A DNA stretch of 64,000 nucleotides from Scandinavium manionii (GCF_024764775.1 NZ_JALIGC010000038.1:186001-250000), one strand, 5' to 3'. Positions 44,561 to 53,979 are shown, numbered from the stretch's first letter. Notes: a model not told the origin generated them from the sequence alone. Numbers and translations: made by a program.

Positions 44561-45577
44561 ATGTCGACGCTACGTTTGCTTATCTCTGATTCATACGATC
44601 CATGGTTCAATCTGGCGGTGGAAGAGTGTATTTTCCGCCAGATGCCGGCCACCCAACGTGTACTGTTCCTGTGGCGCAACGCGGATACCGTGGTCATTGG
44701 CCGGGCGCAAAACCCGTGGAAAGAGTGCAATACGCGGCGCATGGAGGAGGATAACGTGCGCCTTGCGCGTCGCAGTAGCGGCGGCGGCGCGGTGTTTCAC
44801 GACCTCGGTAATACCTGCTTTACCTTTATGGCAGGCAAGCCGGAATATGATAAAACCATCTCGACCAACATCGTCCTTAACGCTCTGAATTCATTGGGTG
44901 TGGAAGCTGAAGCTTCCGGGCGTAACGATCTCGTCGTTAAAACCGAGGATGGCGATCGCAAAGTCTCTGGCTCTGCCTATCGCGAAACGATGGATCGTGG
45001 TTTTCATCACGGCACACTGCTGCTGAATGCCGACCTCAGCCGTCTGGCAAATTACCTGAACCCGGATAAGAAAAAGCTGCAGGCGAAAGGCATCACTTCC
45101 GTTCGCGGTCGGGTGGCGAACCTGACCGAACTGCTGCCAGGCATCACTCATCAGCAGATTTGCGATGCGGTGACGGAGGCATTCTTCGATCACTACGGCG
45201 AGCGAGTTGAAGCCGAGGTCATTTCCCCGGAAAAAACGCCGGACTTGCCTAACTTCGCGGAAACCTTTGCTCGTCAAAGCAGCTGGGAATGGAATTTCGG
45301 TCAGGCGCCGGCGTTCTCGCATCTGCTGGATGAGCGCTTTACCTGGGGGGGTATCGAACTGCATTTTGACGTAGAGAAAGGTCACATCGCCCGCGCTCAG
45401 GTTTTTACCGACAGCCTGAACCCTGCCCCACTCGAAGCCCTTGCGGCGCGTTTGCAAGGCAGCCTTTATCGCGCAGAGAGTCTGCAACAGGAATGTGACG
45501 CGTTGTTAGTGGATTTCCCGGAACAGGAAAAAGAGCTACGAGAATTATCGGAGTGGATTGCAAAAGCGGTGAGATAA
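44561..45577 (+). CDS. lplA: Lipoate-protein ligase A
   Basis: 338-aa ligase that activates free lipoate and attaches it to lipoyl domains of 2-oxoacid dehydrogenases and the glycine cleavage H protein. The motif 'RRSSGGGAVFHDLGN' and the lysine in 'DRKVSGSAYR' are the ligand-binding signatures. In E. coli yjjJ follows; here a REP element and deoD do. Confidence 0.97.
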   Translation: MSTLRLLISDSYDPWFNLAVEECIFRQMPATQRVLFLWRNADTVVIGRAQNPWKECNTRRMEEDNVRLARRSSGGGAVFHDLGNTCFTFMAGKPEYDKTISTNIVLNALNSLGVEAEASGRNDLVVKTEDGDRKVSGSAYRETMDRGFHHGTLLLNADLSRLANYLNPDKKKLQAKGITSVRGRVANLTELLPGITHQQICDAVTEAFFDHYGERVEAEVISPEKTPDLPNFAETFARQSSWEWNFGQAPAFSHLLDERFTWGGIELHFDVEKGHIARAQVFTDSLNPAPLEALAARLQGSLYRAESLQQECDALLVDFPEQEKELRELSEWIAKAVR

Positions 45578-45583
45578 TGAAAA

Positions 45584-45640
45584 TGTCCGCTGGCGGACCT
45601 ACAAAATCGTATGCCGGGTAAGGCGTCGCCGCCACCCGGC
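45584..45640. repeat. REP element between lplA and deoD
   Basis: REP hairpin with arms GCCGGGT/ACCCGGC at 45613-45640, preceded by the small hairpin 'gtccgctggcggac'. It lies between the convergent ends of lplA and deoD and may end either transcript. Confidence 0.8.
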
Positions 45641-45650
45641 ATAACGAGAA

Positions 45651-46373
45651 TTACTCTTTATCGCCCAGCAGTACGGATTCCAGCGCGATTTTGATCATGT
45701 CGTTGAACGTGGTCTGACGCTCAGCGGCAGTGGTTTGCTCGTGAGTACGGATATGGTCAGACACGGTGCAGATAGTTAGCGCTTTCGCACCAAACTCAGC
45801 CGCAACGCCGTAGATACCAGCTGCTTCCATTTCCACGCCCAGGATGCCGTATTTTTCCATCACGTCGAACATTTCGCCGCCGTCCGGGGAATAGAACAGG
45901 TCAGCAGAGAAGATGTTACCGACGCGAGCATCAACACCCAGCGCTTTCGCTGCATCAACGGCGTTACGCACCATGCCGAAGTCAGCAATCGCCGCGAAGT
46001 CGTGATCTTTGAAACGCATGCGGTTCACTTTGGAATCGGTGCAGGCACCCATGCCGATAACCACGTCACGCAGTTTAACGTCCATGCGCACAGCGCCACA
46101 GGAACCCACGCGGATGATTTTCTTCACGCCGAAATCGGTGATCAGCTCTTTGGTGTAGATGGAGCAGGACGGGATACCCATCCCGTGACCCATTACGGAA
46201 ATTTTACGGCCTTTGTACGTCCCGGTGAAACCCAACATGCCGCGCACGTTGTTCACTTCGCGGACATCTTCGAGGAAGGTTTCAGCAATGTGCTTCGCAC
46301 GCAGCGGATCACCCGGCATCAGTACGACGTCTGCGAAATCACCCATTTCTGCGTTAATGTGTGGAGTGGCCAT
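45651..46373 (-). CDS. deoD: Purine nucleoside phosphorylase DeoD
   Basis: 240-aa hexameric phosphorylase cleaving purine (deoxy)nucleosides to base and (deoxy)ribose-1-phosphate. 'GHGMGIPSCSIYTKEL' and 'GVEMEAAGIYGVAAEFGA' are the family signatures. Start taken at 46373 (MATPHINAEMGDF), with a second ATG one codon upstream. One residue longer than in E. coli. Last gene of deoCABD. Confidence 0.98.
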   Translation of the reverse strand: MATPHINAEMGDFADVVLMPGDPLRAKHIAETFLEDVREVNNVRGMLGFTGTYKGRKISVMGHGMGIPSCSIYTKELITDFGVKKIIRVGSCGAVRMDVKLRDVVIGMGACTDSKVNRMRFKDHDFAAIADFGMVRNAVDAAKALGVDARVGNIFSADLFYSPDGGEMFDVMEKYGILGVEMEAAGIYGVAAEFGAKALTICTVSDHIRTHEQTTAAERQTTFNDMIKIALESVLLGDKE

Positions 46374-46400
46374 CATTATTTCCTTTTTATGTTTAATTCA

Positions 46401-46458
46401 CCGGGCTGCGAACCCGGTTAACCTAACCGTAGGCCCGGCAAGCCTCGCGCCGCCGGGC
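46401..46458. repeat. REP element between deoB and deoD
   Basis: Hairpin CCGGG/CCCGG at 46401-46417 followed by a REP unit with arms GCCCGGC/GCCGGGC (46433-46458). Inside the deo operon, where it may set the ratio of deoB and deoD mRNA. Confidence 0.75.
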
Positions 46459-46465
46459 AATCCCA

Positions 46466-47689
46466 TCACAGCATATTTTTGCCGTAGTCCATTGCCGAAG
46501 TACCGAAGTACGTCGCCAGTGTCTGGCCGATATCCGCGAAGGTTTCGCGATGGCCCAGAGAACCTGCTTTCACTTTCGGGCCGTACACCAGCACCGGAAT
46601 GTGTTCACGGGTGTGGTCCGTACCGCTCCAGGTCGGGTCACAGCCGTGGTCAGCGGTGAGAATGATGATGTCATCTTCACCCAGCAACTCCAGCAGCTCA
46701 GGCAGACGGCGGTCGAACAGTTCCAGACCCGCAGCATAACCCGCCACATCGCGACGGTGACCCCATGAGGAGTCGAAATCGACGAAGTTAGTGAAGACGA
46801 TAGTGTTGTCACCTGCGTCTTTCATCTCGTTGATGGTGGCATCAAACAGCGCGTCCAGACCGGTGGCTTTCACTTTTTTGGTGATGCCGCAGTTGGCGTA
46901 GATATCCGCGATTTTACCGACGGAGACCACGTGGCCGTCTTTCTCATCGACCAGTTTCTGCAGCACGGTAGGTGCTGGCGGTTCAACGGCGAGATCGTGA
47001 CGGTTACCGGTACGCTCGAAGTGACCGGCTTTATCGCCAACGAACGGACGCGCAATCACGCGGCCAATGTTATAGCCGCCTTCGGTCAGTTCAACACGCG
47101 CGATTTCACACAGCTCATACAGCTTATCGAGACCGTAGGTTTCTTCGTGGCAGGCAATCTGGAACACGGAGTCAGCGGAGGTATAGAAAATCGGTTTGCC
47201 GGTTTTCATATGCTCTTCGCCCAGCTCGTCCAGAATCACGGTCCCGGAAGAGTGGCAGTTACCGAGGTAACCCGGCAGGTTCGCGCGTTTCACCAGTTTG
47301 TCGAGCAGCTCCTGCGGGAAGCTGTTGTGGTGTTCCGGGAAATAGCCCCAGTCAAACAGCACAGGCACACCGGCGATTTCCCAGTGACCTGACGGCGTGT
47401 CTTTCCCGGAAGAGAGTTCATGTGCCCAGCCGTATGCGCCAGTGACTTCGGCGTTGCCGTCCATGCCCGCAGCAACCTTGCCCGTCGAGCCTTCGTGAGC
47501 TTTCACCAGACCCAGACGGGTCAGGTTTGGCAGAGTCAGTGGGCCTTTACGGCCTTTGTCTGCTTCACCGTTTGCACAGGCCTCTGCGATGTGGCCCATG
47601 GTGTCGGCACCGACATCACCAAAACGTTCTGCGTCTTCGGTGGCGCCGATCCCAAAAGAGTCCAGCACCATAATAAATGCACGTTTCAT
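46466..47689 (-). CDS. deoB: Phosphopentomutase DeoB
   Basis: 407-aa alkaline-phosphatase-superfamily mutase interconverting (deoxy)ribose 1- and 5-phosphates. N-terminal 'RAFIMVLDSFGIGATEDA' carries the metal-binding Asp; 'ILTADHGCDPTWSGTDHTRE' is the C-terminal metal site. Start at 47689 matches E. coli. Third gene of deoCABD. Confidence 0.98.
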   Translation of the reverse strand: MKRAFIMVLDSFGIGATEDAERFGDVGADTMGHIAEACANGEADKGRKGPLTLPNLTRLGLVKAHEGSTGKVAAGMDGNAEVTGAYGWAHELSSGKDTPSGHWEIAGVPVLFDWGYFPEHHNSFPQELLDKLVKRANLPGYLGNCHSSGTVILDELGEEHMKTGKPIFYTSADSVFQIACHEETYGLDKLYELCEIARVELTEGGYNIGRVIARPFVGDKAGHFERTGNRHDLAVEPPAPTVLQKLVDEKDGHVVSVGKIADIYANCGITKKVKATGLDALFDATINEMKDAGDNTIVFTNFVDFDSSWGHRRDVAGYAAGLELFDRRLPELLELLGEDDIIILTADHGCDPTWSGTDHTREHIPVLVYGPKVKAGSLGHRETFADIGQTLATYFGTSAMDYGKNML

Positions 47690-47740
47690 ATCTTCTCCGT
47701 ACGTTTTGCGCTGCAAAAAAGCGATCAGATCAGTATACCG

Positions 47741-49063
47741 CTATTGCGTGATTCGACGATAGACCGTTGGGGTTTCTTTCGGTGCGACGTCGTCCAGTTT
47801 AATTGCCGCTTTCACGGCTTTCGCCGCTTCCTGCCAGCTTGCTTCATCTTTAGCGTGGATAACTGCCAGCGGACGCTGTCCGTCAATGCTGTCCCCCAGA
47901 CGCGTCATATCGGTGAAGCCGACACTGTAATCCAGTGAGTCAGAGGCCTGACGACGACCGCCGCCCATCGCCACGACCGCCATGCCCAGCGCGCGAGTGT
48001 CCATCGCGGACACGAAACCTTCGGTATCAGCGTAAACCGCCTGGCTGAGCATCGCCGTCGGCAGGTATTTTGCGTAGTTTTCGACGAAATCGGTCGGGCC
48101 TTTCTGCGCGGCCACCATGCGACCAAAGATTTCCGCCGCTTTACCGTTATCCAGTACCGCCTGCAGTTTAGCGCGGGCTTCGGCGTCGTCTTTCGCCAGA
48201 CGACCGGAAATCAGCATTTCCACGCACAGCGCCATGGTCACCTCGAACAGACGCGGATTGCGGTATTCGCCGGTGAGGAACTGCACGGCTTCACGTACTT
48301 CAACCGCATTGCCTGCGCTGGAGGCCAGCACCTGGTTCATGTCGGTCAGCAATGCGGTGGTGCGCACGCCAGCCCCGTTGGATACGCCAACGATGGCTTC
48401 AGCCAGCGACTCGGAAAGCGCGTAAGTCGGCATGAATGCACCACTGCCAACTTTGACATCCATCACCAGCGCGTCCAGCCCTTCGGCCAGCTTTTTCGCC
48501 AGAATGGATGCGGTGATCAGCGGAATGGAGTCAACCGTTGCAGTGATGTCGCGGGTCGCATAAAAACGTTTGTCCGCAGGCGCGAGGGAACTGGTCTGCC
48601 CGATGATCGCTACACCAACGTCTTTAATAATGTCGCGGAAACGGTTGTCGTCAGGGAAAATATCAAACCCCGGGATCGCTTCCAGTTTGTCGAGCGTACC
48701 GCCGGTATGCCCCAGGCCACGCCCGGAGATCATCGGCACATAACCGCCGCAGGCTGCCACCATTGGGCCAAGCATCAGCGAGGTCACATCGCCCACGCCG
48801 CCAGTGGAGTGTTTATCCACAATCGGGCCGTTTAAATTCAGGCTCTTCCAGTCCAGCACGCTTCCGGAATCCCGCATCGCCATGGTCAGCGAGACGCGCT
48901 CCTCAATGGCCATATCGTGGAAGAAAATGGTCATCGCCAGAGCGGCAATTTGCCCTTCCGACACGGTATTATCACGAATGCCGTTGATGAAGAAACGGAT
49001 CTCTTCGTCACTCAGCGCGTGACCATCGCGTTTTTTACGAATAATTTCTTGTGCGAGAAACAC
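47741..49063 (-). CDS. deoA: Thymidine phosphorylase DeoA
   Basis: 440-aa enzyme releasing thymine and deoxyribose-1-phosphate from thymidine. 'KHSTGGVGDVTSLML' is the phosphate-binding signature. I choose the GTG at 49063, because GGGGG lies just upstream and the protein length then equals E. coli; the ATG four codons earlier lacks a ribosome site. Second gene of deoCABD. Confidence 0.96.
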   Translation of the reverse strand: MFLAQEIIRKKRDGHALSDEEIRFFINGIRDNTVSEGQIAALAMTIFFHDMAIEERVSLTMAMRDSGSVLDWKSLNLNGPIVDKHSTGGVGDVTSLMLGPMVAACGGYVPMISGRGLGHTGGTLDKLEAIPGFDIFPDDNRFRDIIKDVGVAIIGQTSSLAPADKRFYATRDITATVDSIPLITASILAKKLAEGLDALVMDVKVGSGAFMPTYALSESLAEAIVGVSNGAGVRTTALLTDMNQVLASSAGNAVEVREAVQFLTGEYRNPRLFEVTMALCVEMLISGRLAKDDAEARAKLQAVLDNGKAAEIFGRMVAAQKGPTDFVENYAKYLPTAMLSQAVYADTEGFVSAMDTRALGMAVVAMGGGRRQASDSLDYSVGFTDMTRLGDSIDGQRPLAVIHAKDEASWQEAAKAVKAAIKLDDVAPKETPTVYRRITQ

Positions 49064-49094
49064 GGTAACCCCCATGAGGAATCGGGTGAATGGT

Positions 49095-49153
49095 GGCGGG
49101 TGGCTTACCCGCCCTACGATCCAGTAGGCCGGATAAGCAAAGCGTCATCCGGC
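49095..49153. repeat. REP/BIME between deoC and deoA
   Basis: Hairpin GGCGGGT/ACCCGCC (49095-49113) and a REP unit with arms GCCGGAT/ATCCGGC (49128-49153). It lies inside the deo operon between deoC and deoA. Confidence 0.8.
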
Positions 49154-49163
49154 AATGTTTGAC

Positions 49164-49943
49164 TTAATAAGCGCTGGCGCTCTTACCGTCGCCATGACCC
49201 AATGCTTTCAGGAGGCTCGCGAGCAGGCTGGATGCACCAAAGCGGTAATGACGCGCATCGGCCCAGTCGGCACCGAACAGGTCATCAGCGATCGCCAGGA
49301 AGGTCTGCGCGTCTTCGGCAGTACGTACGCCGCCCGCTGGCTTGAAGCCTACGGTTTTTTCCACGCCCATATCACGAATCACTTCCATCATGATGCGCGC
49401 ACTTTCTGGGGTCGCATTAACAGGCACTTTACCGGTAGACGTTTTGATGAAATCGGCACCCGCTTTGATGGCGATTTCAGACGCTTTACGGATAAGCTGC
49501 TCTTCTTTCAGTTCGCCGGTTTCGATGATCACTTTCAGCAGAACGTTCGCTGCCGCACAGGCATCTTTACAAGCTTTCACCAGGTCAAAACCGACCTGCT
49601 CGTTACCGGCGATCAGCGCACGGTATGGGAACACCACATCAACTTCGTCTGCGCCGTAAGCGATGGCTGCGCGGGTTTCCGCCAGCGCGATGTCGATATC
49701 GTCGTTACCATGCGGGAAGTTGGTGACGGTCGCGATACGCACGTCAGGCGTGCCCTGCGCGTTCAGGGTCTTACGCGCAATCGGGATAAAGCGCGGATAA
49801 ATGCAGATTGCCGCAGTATTGCCCACCGGGGTTTTCGCCTGATGGCACAGGGCGATAACTTTCGCATCAGTGTCATCATCGTTGAGGGTGGTCAGGTCCA
49901 TCAGTTTTAACGCGCGCAGGCTGCTTGCTGTTAAATCGGTCAT
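49164..49943 (-). CDS. deoC: Deoxyribose-phosphate aldolase DeoC
   Basis: 259-aa class I aldolase splitting 2-deoxyribose-5-phosphate to acetaldehyde and glyceraldehyde-3-phosphate. The Schiff-base lysine is in 'DFIKTSTGKVPVNATPE'. First gene of deoCABD; promoter region with DeoR- and CRP-type sites upstream; divergent from yjjI. Confidence 0.98.
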   Translation of the reverse strand: MTDLTASSLRALKLMDLTTLNDDDTDAKVIALCHQAKTPVGNTAAICIYPRFIPIARKTLNAQGTPDVRIATVTNFPHGNDDIDIALAETRAAIAYGADEVDVVFPYRALIAGNEQVGFDLVKACKDACAAANVLLKVIIETGELKEEQLIRKASEIAIKAGADFIKTSTGKVPVNATPESARIMMEVIRDMGVEKTVGFKPAGGVRTAEDAQTFLAIADDLFGADWADARHYRFGASSLLASLLKALGHGDGKSASAY

Positions 49944-49977
49944 ATTCTCTCCGGTGTGTAATTTTACCTTGCGGGTC

Positions 49978-49993
49978 TGTGACTATTTTAACA
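49978..49993 (-). promoter_or_regulatory. DeoR-type operator near deoC
   Basis: On the minus strand TGTTAAAATAGTCACA resembles the DeoR operator TGTTAGAATACTAACA, keeping the TGTTA half and the spacing. It lies 35-50 bases upstream of deoC. Confidence 0.6.
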
Positions 49994-50007
49994 CCGACCC
50001 AGCGTTT

Positions 50008-50050
50008 CACTTCGATCCCCATCACAGTTAATGAAACGCAGATACAAATT
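50008..50050 (-). promoter_or_regulatory. Two CRP/CytR-type sites of deoP2
   Basis: Two tandem 22-bp CRP-like sites on the minus strand: 50008-50029, with the strong TGTGA half followed by ATCGAAGTG, and 50029-50050, with TTTG...CATTA. Sequence and order agree with E. coli deoP2, where CRP activates and CytR represses between the two sites. CytR action here is inferred. Confidence 0.65.
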
Positions 50051-50171
50051 TGCATTACTGAAATGAGACATTTATCACTCTTTAAAGCTGCAGCGAGGGA
50101 ATATGGATCAAAAGCCTCGCCGACGCTTTTCTCTACACTGCCCTCATCGCCATCGTGTCTGAGGAACTTCT

Positions 50172-51710
50172 ATGTCTGACTCTTTTGAGCAACGCTGCCA
50201 GAACATTGTGACCAGCAATACGTTGAGCCCCGAGCAAAAACGTCACTTTCTGGCGCTCGAAGCAGAAAACGCTTTACCTTACCCCGAGCTGTCATCAGAA
50301 GCCCGGATGGCGCTGGATGACGGCGTAATCTGCGACATGTTTGAAGGTCACGCGCCGTACAAACCACGCTACGTACTGCCTGACTACGCCCGCTTCCTCG
50401 CCAACGGCTCACAGTGGCTAGAGCTCGAAGGCGCGAAGGATTTAGACGACGCGCTATCACTGCTCACGATTCTCTTTCACCACGTGCCTTCGGTAACGTC
50501 GATGCCGGTTTACCTTGGGCATCTGGATACGATCCTTTCACCGCATGTTAAAATTCTAACACAAGACGAAATTGATATTCGAATAAAACGTTTCTGGCGC
50601 TACCTCGACAGAACCCTGCCGGACGCCTTTACCCATGTGAACATCGGCCCGGAAGATACGCCCGTCACACGTGCCATTTTACGTGCCGACGCTGAACTAA
50701 AGCAGGTCGCGCCTAATCTGACGTTTATCTACGATCCTGAAATCACCCCAAATGATTTGCTGTTGGAAGTGAGCAAAAACATTTGCGAGTGCAGTAAACC
50801 GCACATCTCTAACGGCCCGGTGAATGATAAAATTTTCACAAAAGGCCGTTACGGCGTGGTCAGCTGTTACAACTCACTGCCGCTGGCGGGCGGCGGCAGC
50901 ACGCTGGTGCGTCTCAACCTGAAGGAAATTGCGCTGCGAAGTGAGTCAGAAGCAGACTTCCTCAACCGCGTTTTGCCGTACTACTGCCAACAGCAAATCG
51001 ACATCATTGATGCCCGCTGCGCCTTCCTCTACGAACAATCCCACTTCTTTGAGAATAGCTTCCTGGTCGCAGAAGGGTTGATTGACCCGCAACGCTTTAC
51101 CCCGATGTTCGGCATTTATGCCCTTGCCGAAGCGGTGAACGTGCTGTGTGAAAAAGCAGGTAGCCCGGCGCGCTACGGCCAGGATGACGCGGCCAATCAG
51201 CTGGCCTGGCGCATCAGCGCGCAGCTGGCCGAGTTTGTCGAAAAGACGCCGGTGAAATACGGCTGGCAGCAGCGGGCGTTGCTCCATGCACAATCGGGAA
51301 TCAGCTCCGACAGCGGCACCACGCCGGGGGCGCGCATTCCTTACGGCAGCGAACCGGACCCGGTAAGCCACCTGCTGACCGTTGCGCCGCATCACGCGTT
51401 TTATCACGCCGGGATCAGCGATATTTTAACTCTCGATGAAACCATCAAACGTAACCCGCAGGCGGTGATGCAACTGTGTCTCGGGGCATTTAACGCCGGG
51501 ATGCGTGAGTTTTCCGCCAACGTCAGCGGTAATGACCTGGTGCGCGTCACCGGGTATATGGTACGACTCTCCGACCTGGAGAAATTCCGCGAGGAAGGTT
51601 CGCGTACCAACACCACCTGGCTCGGAGAGGAAGCCGCCCGTAATACCCGCATTCTGGAACGACAGCCGAGAGTCATCAGCCATGAGCAGCAGATGCGCTT
51701 TAGTCAGTAA
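50172..51710 (+). CDS. yjjI: Glycyl radical enzyme of unknown substrate YjjI (DUF3029)
   Basis: 512-aa short glycyl radical enzyme. The radical-bearing Gly461 lies in 'RVTGYMVRL' and the probable catalytic Cys232 in 'VVSCYNSLPLAGGG'. Much shorter than pyruvate formate-lyase (about 760 aa). The activase yjjW overlaps its end by 29 bases. GAGGAAC ribosome site before the ATG at 50172. It is divergent from the deo operon. Oxygen-sensitive function is expected; I know of no settled substrate. Confidence 0.93.
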   Translation: MSDSFEQRCQNIVTSNTLSPEQKRHFLALEAENALPYPELSSEARMALDDGVICDMFEGHAPYKPRYVLPDYARFLANGSQWLELEGAKDLDDALSLLTILFHHVPSVTSMPVYLGHLDTILSPHVKILTQDEIDIRIKRFWRYLDRTLPDAFTHVNIGPEDTPVTRAILRADAELKQVAPNLTFIYDPEITPNDLLLEVSKNICECSKPHISNGPVNDKIFTKGRYGVVSCYNSLPLAGGGSTLVRLNLKEIALRSESEADFLNRVLPYYCQQQIDIIDARCAFLYEQSHFFENSFLVAEGLIDPQRFTPMFGIYALAEAVNVLCEKAGSPARYGQDDAANQLAWRISAQLAEFVEKTPVKYGWQQRALLHAQSGISSDSGTTPGARIPYGSEPDPVSHLLTVAPHHAFYHAGISDILTLDETIKRNPQAVMQLCLGAFNAGMREFSANVSGNDLVRVTGYMVRLSDLEKFREEGSRTNTTWLGEEAARNTRILERQPRVISHEQQMRFSQ

Positions 51711-52545
51711 CATTATCCCCTTCTCCTGCGTCGACGGCCCCGGCAGCCGTCTGACGCTGTTTCTACAGGGCTGTAATCTGCACTGTAAAAGCTGTCACAA
51801 CCCGTGGACCATCGGGCGCTGTAACGACTGCGGAGACTGCGTCGCACCCTGCCCTCACCAGGCGCTATCGATTCAGGAGGGTCGCGTTGTGTGGCTGGAA
51901 GCGAACTGCCAACAGTGCGATACCTGCCTGAAAAGTTGCCCGCAGCAGGCCACGCCGATGACACAAACTCTGTCGGTAGATGACGTTCTGAAACACATCG
52001 CCCGTGCCGCGCCGTTTATCGAAGGGATAACCGTCAGCGGCGGCGAAGCGACCACCCAACTGCCATTTATCATTGAACTGTTTACGCAGCTCAAAAATAT
52101 CCCCACGCTGAAACACCTTACCTGCCTGGTCGACAGTAACGGCGAGCTGGGTATAAGCGGTTGGGAAAAGTTACATCCCGTTTGTGACGGCGTGATGGTG
52201 GACCTAAAAGCGTGGGAAGAGAACACCCATCAGGCGCTCACCGAACGCAGCAACACGCGTATTAAAACGAGCATTCGCTGGCTGGCGGAACATCATTTAC
52301 TGGCGGAATTGCGCCTGCTGGTGATCCCGGAAAAAACGGATTATCTGCCGTTTATTGAGCCACTGAGTGAATTTATTCGTTCGTTAGGCGAGGTGCCGGT
52401 GCGGCTGAATGCGTTTCACGCGCACGGGGTGTACGGCGAGGCGAAAACCTGGCGTAGCGCCTGCGCCGCGGACGTTGATCCACTGGCGCAGGCACTGAAG
52501 GACCGGGGAATACACCACGTTATTCTCCCGGCGCTTTACTTATAA
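51682..52545 (+). CDS. yjjW: Glycyl-radical-enzyme activase YjjW
   Basis: 287-aa radical SAM enzyme expected to abstract hydrogen from YjjI Gly461. Radical SAM cluster Cys31-x3-Cys35-x2-Cys38 ('CNLHCKSCHN'); two further ferredoxin-type [4Fe-4S] sets at Cys47/50/53/57 and Cys76/79/82/86; 'ITVSGGEATTQ' for SAM binding. Start at 51682 (MSSRCALVSNIIPFSC) matches E. coli; the longer frame overlaps yjjI coding. Confidence 0.95.
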   Translation: MSSRCALVSNIIPFSCVDGPGSRLTLFLQGCNLHCKSCHNPWTIGRCNDCGDCVAPCPHQALSIQEGRVVWLEANCQQCDTCLKSCPQQATPMTQTLSVDDVLKHIARAAPFIEGITVSGGEATTQLPFIIELFTQLKNIPTLKHLTCLVDSNGELGISGWEKLHPVCDGVMVDLKAWEENTHQALTERSNTRIKTSIRWLAEHHLLAELRLLVIPEKTDYLPFIEPLSEFIRSLGEVPVRLNAFHAHGVYGEAKTWRSACAADVDPLAQALKDRGIHHVILPALYL

Positions 52546-52546
52546 A

Positions 52547-53824
52547 CTAGAGCGAAAGGAACACCCCGGCGATGGTTGCACTCATCAGGTTCGAGAGCGT
52601 ACCCGCCACGACGGCTTTCAGGCCAAGCTGGGCGATTTCATGGCGACGACCTGGCGCCATGCTGCCGAGCCCCCCAATCAGGATCGCTATCGACGACAGG
52701 TTAGCAAAACCACACAAGGCAAAGGAGATAATGGCTTTGGTGTGGTCGGAAATCACCTGCAGGCCCGCTGCGGCAACAACCGCGTCATCTTTCAGATATT
52801 CGCCGAAATTCATATAAGCCACGAATTCGTTGATGATGAGCTTCTGGCCAATGAACGATCCGGCCACATTCGCCTCGCTCCATGGCACGCCAATTACCCA
52901 CGCTAGCGGGGAGAATATCCAACCGAGGATCAGCTGCATCGACAGCTGCGGATAGTCAAACCAGCCACCAATCCCGGAGAGAATGCCGTTCAACAGCGCA
53001 ATCAGCGCCACGAATGCCAGCAGCATTGCACCGACGTTTAGCGCCAGTTGCATACCGGATGCGGCACCGGATGCGGCGGCGTCGAGCACGTTAGACGGCC
53101 TGTCGATATCCGGCATTTGTGCTTCAAGATCCGGCGAATCGTTTGGCGTTTCAGTTTCTGGCAACATGATTTTGGCGAACAGCAGGCCACCCGGCGCCGC
53201 CATGAACGACGCGGCAATCAGGTATTCCAGCGGCACGCCCATCTGTGCGTAGCCCGCGAGAACAGAACCGGCCACCGATGCCAGACCGCCACACATGACC
53301 GCAAACAGCTCAGAGCGGGTCATGGTTGCAATGTACGGACGCACCACCAGCGGCGCTTCAGTTTGCCCGACGAAAATGTTCGCGGTGGCTGACAGCGATT
53401 CGGTACGGGAGGTTTTCAACAGCGCACGCAGGCCACCGCCCAGAATACGGATAACGAACTGCATGATGCCGAGGTAATAAAGCACCGCAATCAGCGACGA
53501 GAAGAAGACGATAACCGGCAGTACGCGCAGGGCGAAAACAAAGCCGCCGCCGCCGAAGACTTCGAACATTTTGTCGGACACCAGGCCACCGAACAGGAAG
53601 CCGATGCCTTCGTTACCGTAGGCGATAACATTGGCCACGCCTTCGGACATCGCCAGCAGTACTTTACGTCCGGCAGGGACATAAAGGATCAGTGCTCCTA
53701 TGGCTATCTGAATCATCCACGCGCCGAGCACGGTACGCAGGTTTATAGCACGACGGTTACTGGAGAGCAGCACGGCGATGGCGAGCAGCACCACCATGCC
53801 AATCAATCCCATGAGGATTTGCAT
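52547..53824 (-). CDS. Concentrative nucleoside transporter (NupC family)
   Basis: 425-aa inner-membrane CNT-family symporter importing nucleosides with protons. About ten hydrophobic segments; signatures 'FVGQTEAPLVVRPYIATMTRSELF' (Q-x-E-A-P motif), 'MAAPGGLLFAKIMLPET' and 'ALCGFANLSSIAILIGGLG'. Resembles NupC/NupX/PsuT; I cannot say which is closest. E. coli has no transporter here between yjjW and yjjV. Its location beside deo genes fits nucleoside uptake. Confidence 0.92.
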   Translation of the reverse strand: MQILMGLIGMVVLLAIAVLLSSNRRAINLRTVLGAWMIQIAIGALILYVPAGRKVLLAMSEGVANVIAYGNEGIGFLFGGLVSDKMFEVFGGGGFVFALRVLPVIVFFSSLIAVLYYLGIMQFVIRILGGGLRALLKTSRTESLSATANIFVGQTEAPLVVRPYIATMTRSELFAVMCGGLASVAGSVLAGYAQMGVPLEYLIAASFMAAPGGLLFAKIMLPETETPNDSPDLEAQMPDIDRPSNVLDAAASGAASGMQLALNVGAMLLAFVALIALLNGILSGIGGWFDYPQLSMQLILGWIFSPLAWVIGVPWSEANVAGSFIGQKLIINEFVAYMNFGEYLKDDAVVAAAGLQVISDHTKAIISFALCGFANLSSIAILIGGLGSMAPGRRHEIAQLGLKAVVAGTLSNLMSATIAGVFLSL

Positions 53825-53979
53825 ACAGATTCCCTGTGTATTGAAAGTGAAAGGTTTAAAAATGAGAAAAAACTCAGCAATCGCGCCGATTATAACGATC
53901 CGGAACTATTCTGTGAGTCCGTGTCACACATTTCTGGCAATAATGTGAATGCAAAACTAAATAATGAGATCTACGTCAC

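Noticed and set aside
50100..50125. Possible FNR half site (ATCAA) upstream of yjjI
   Set aside because: Only one half of TTGAT-N4-ATCAA is present, which is expected often by chance.
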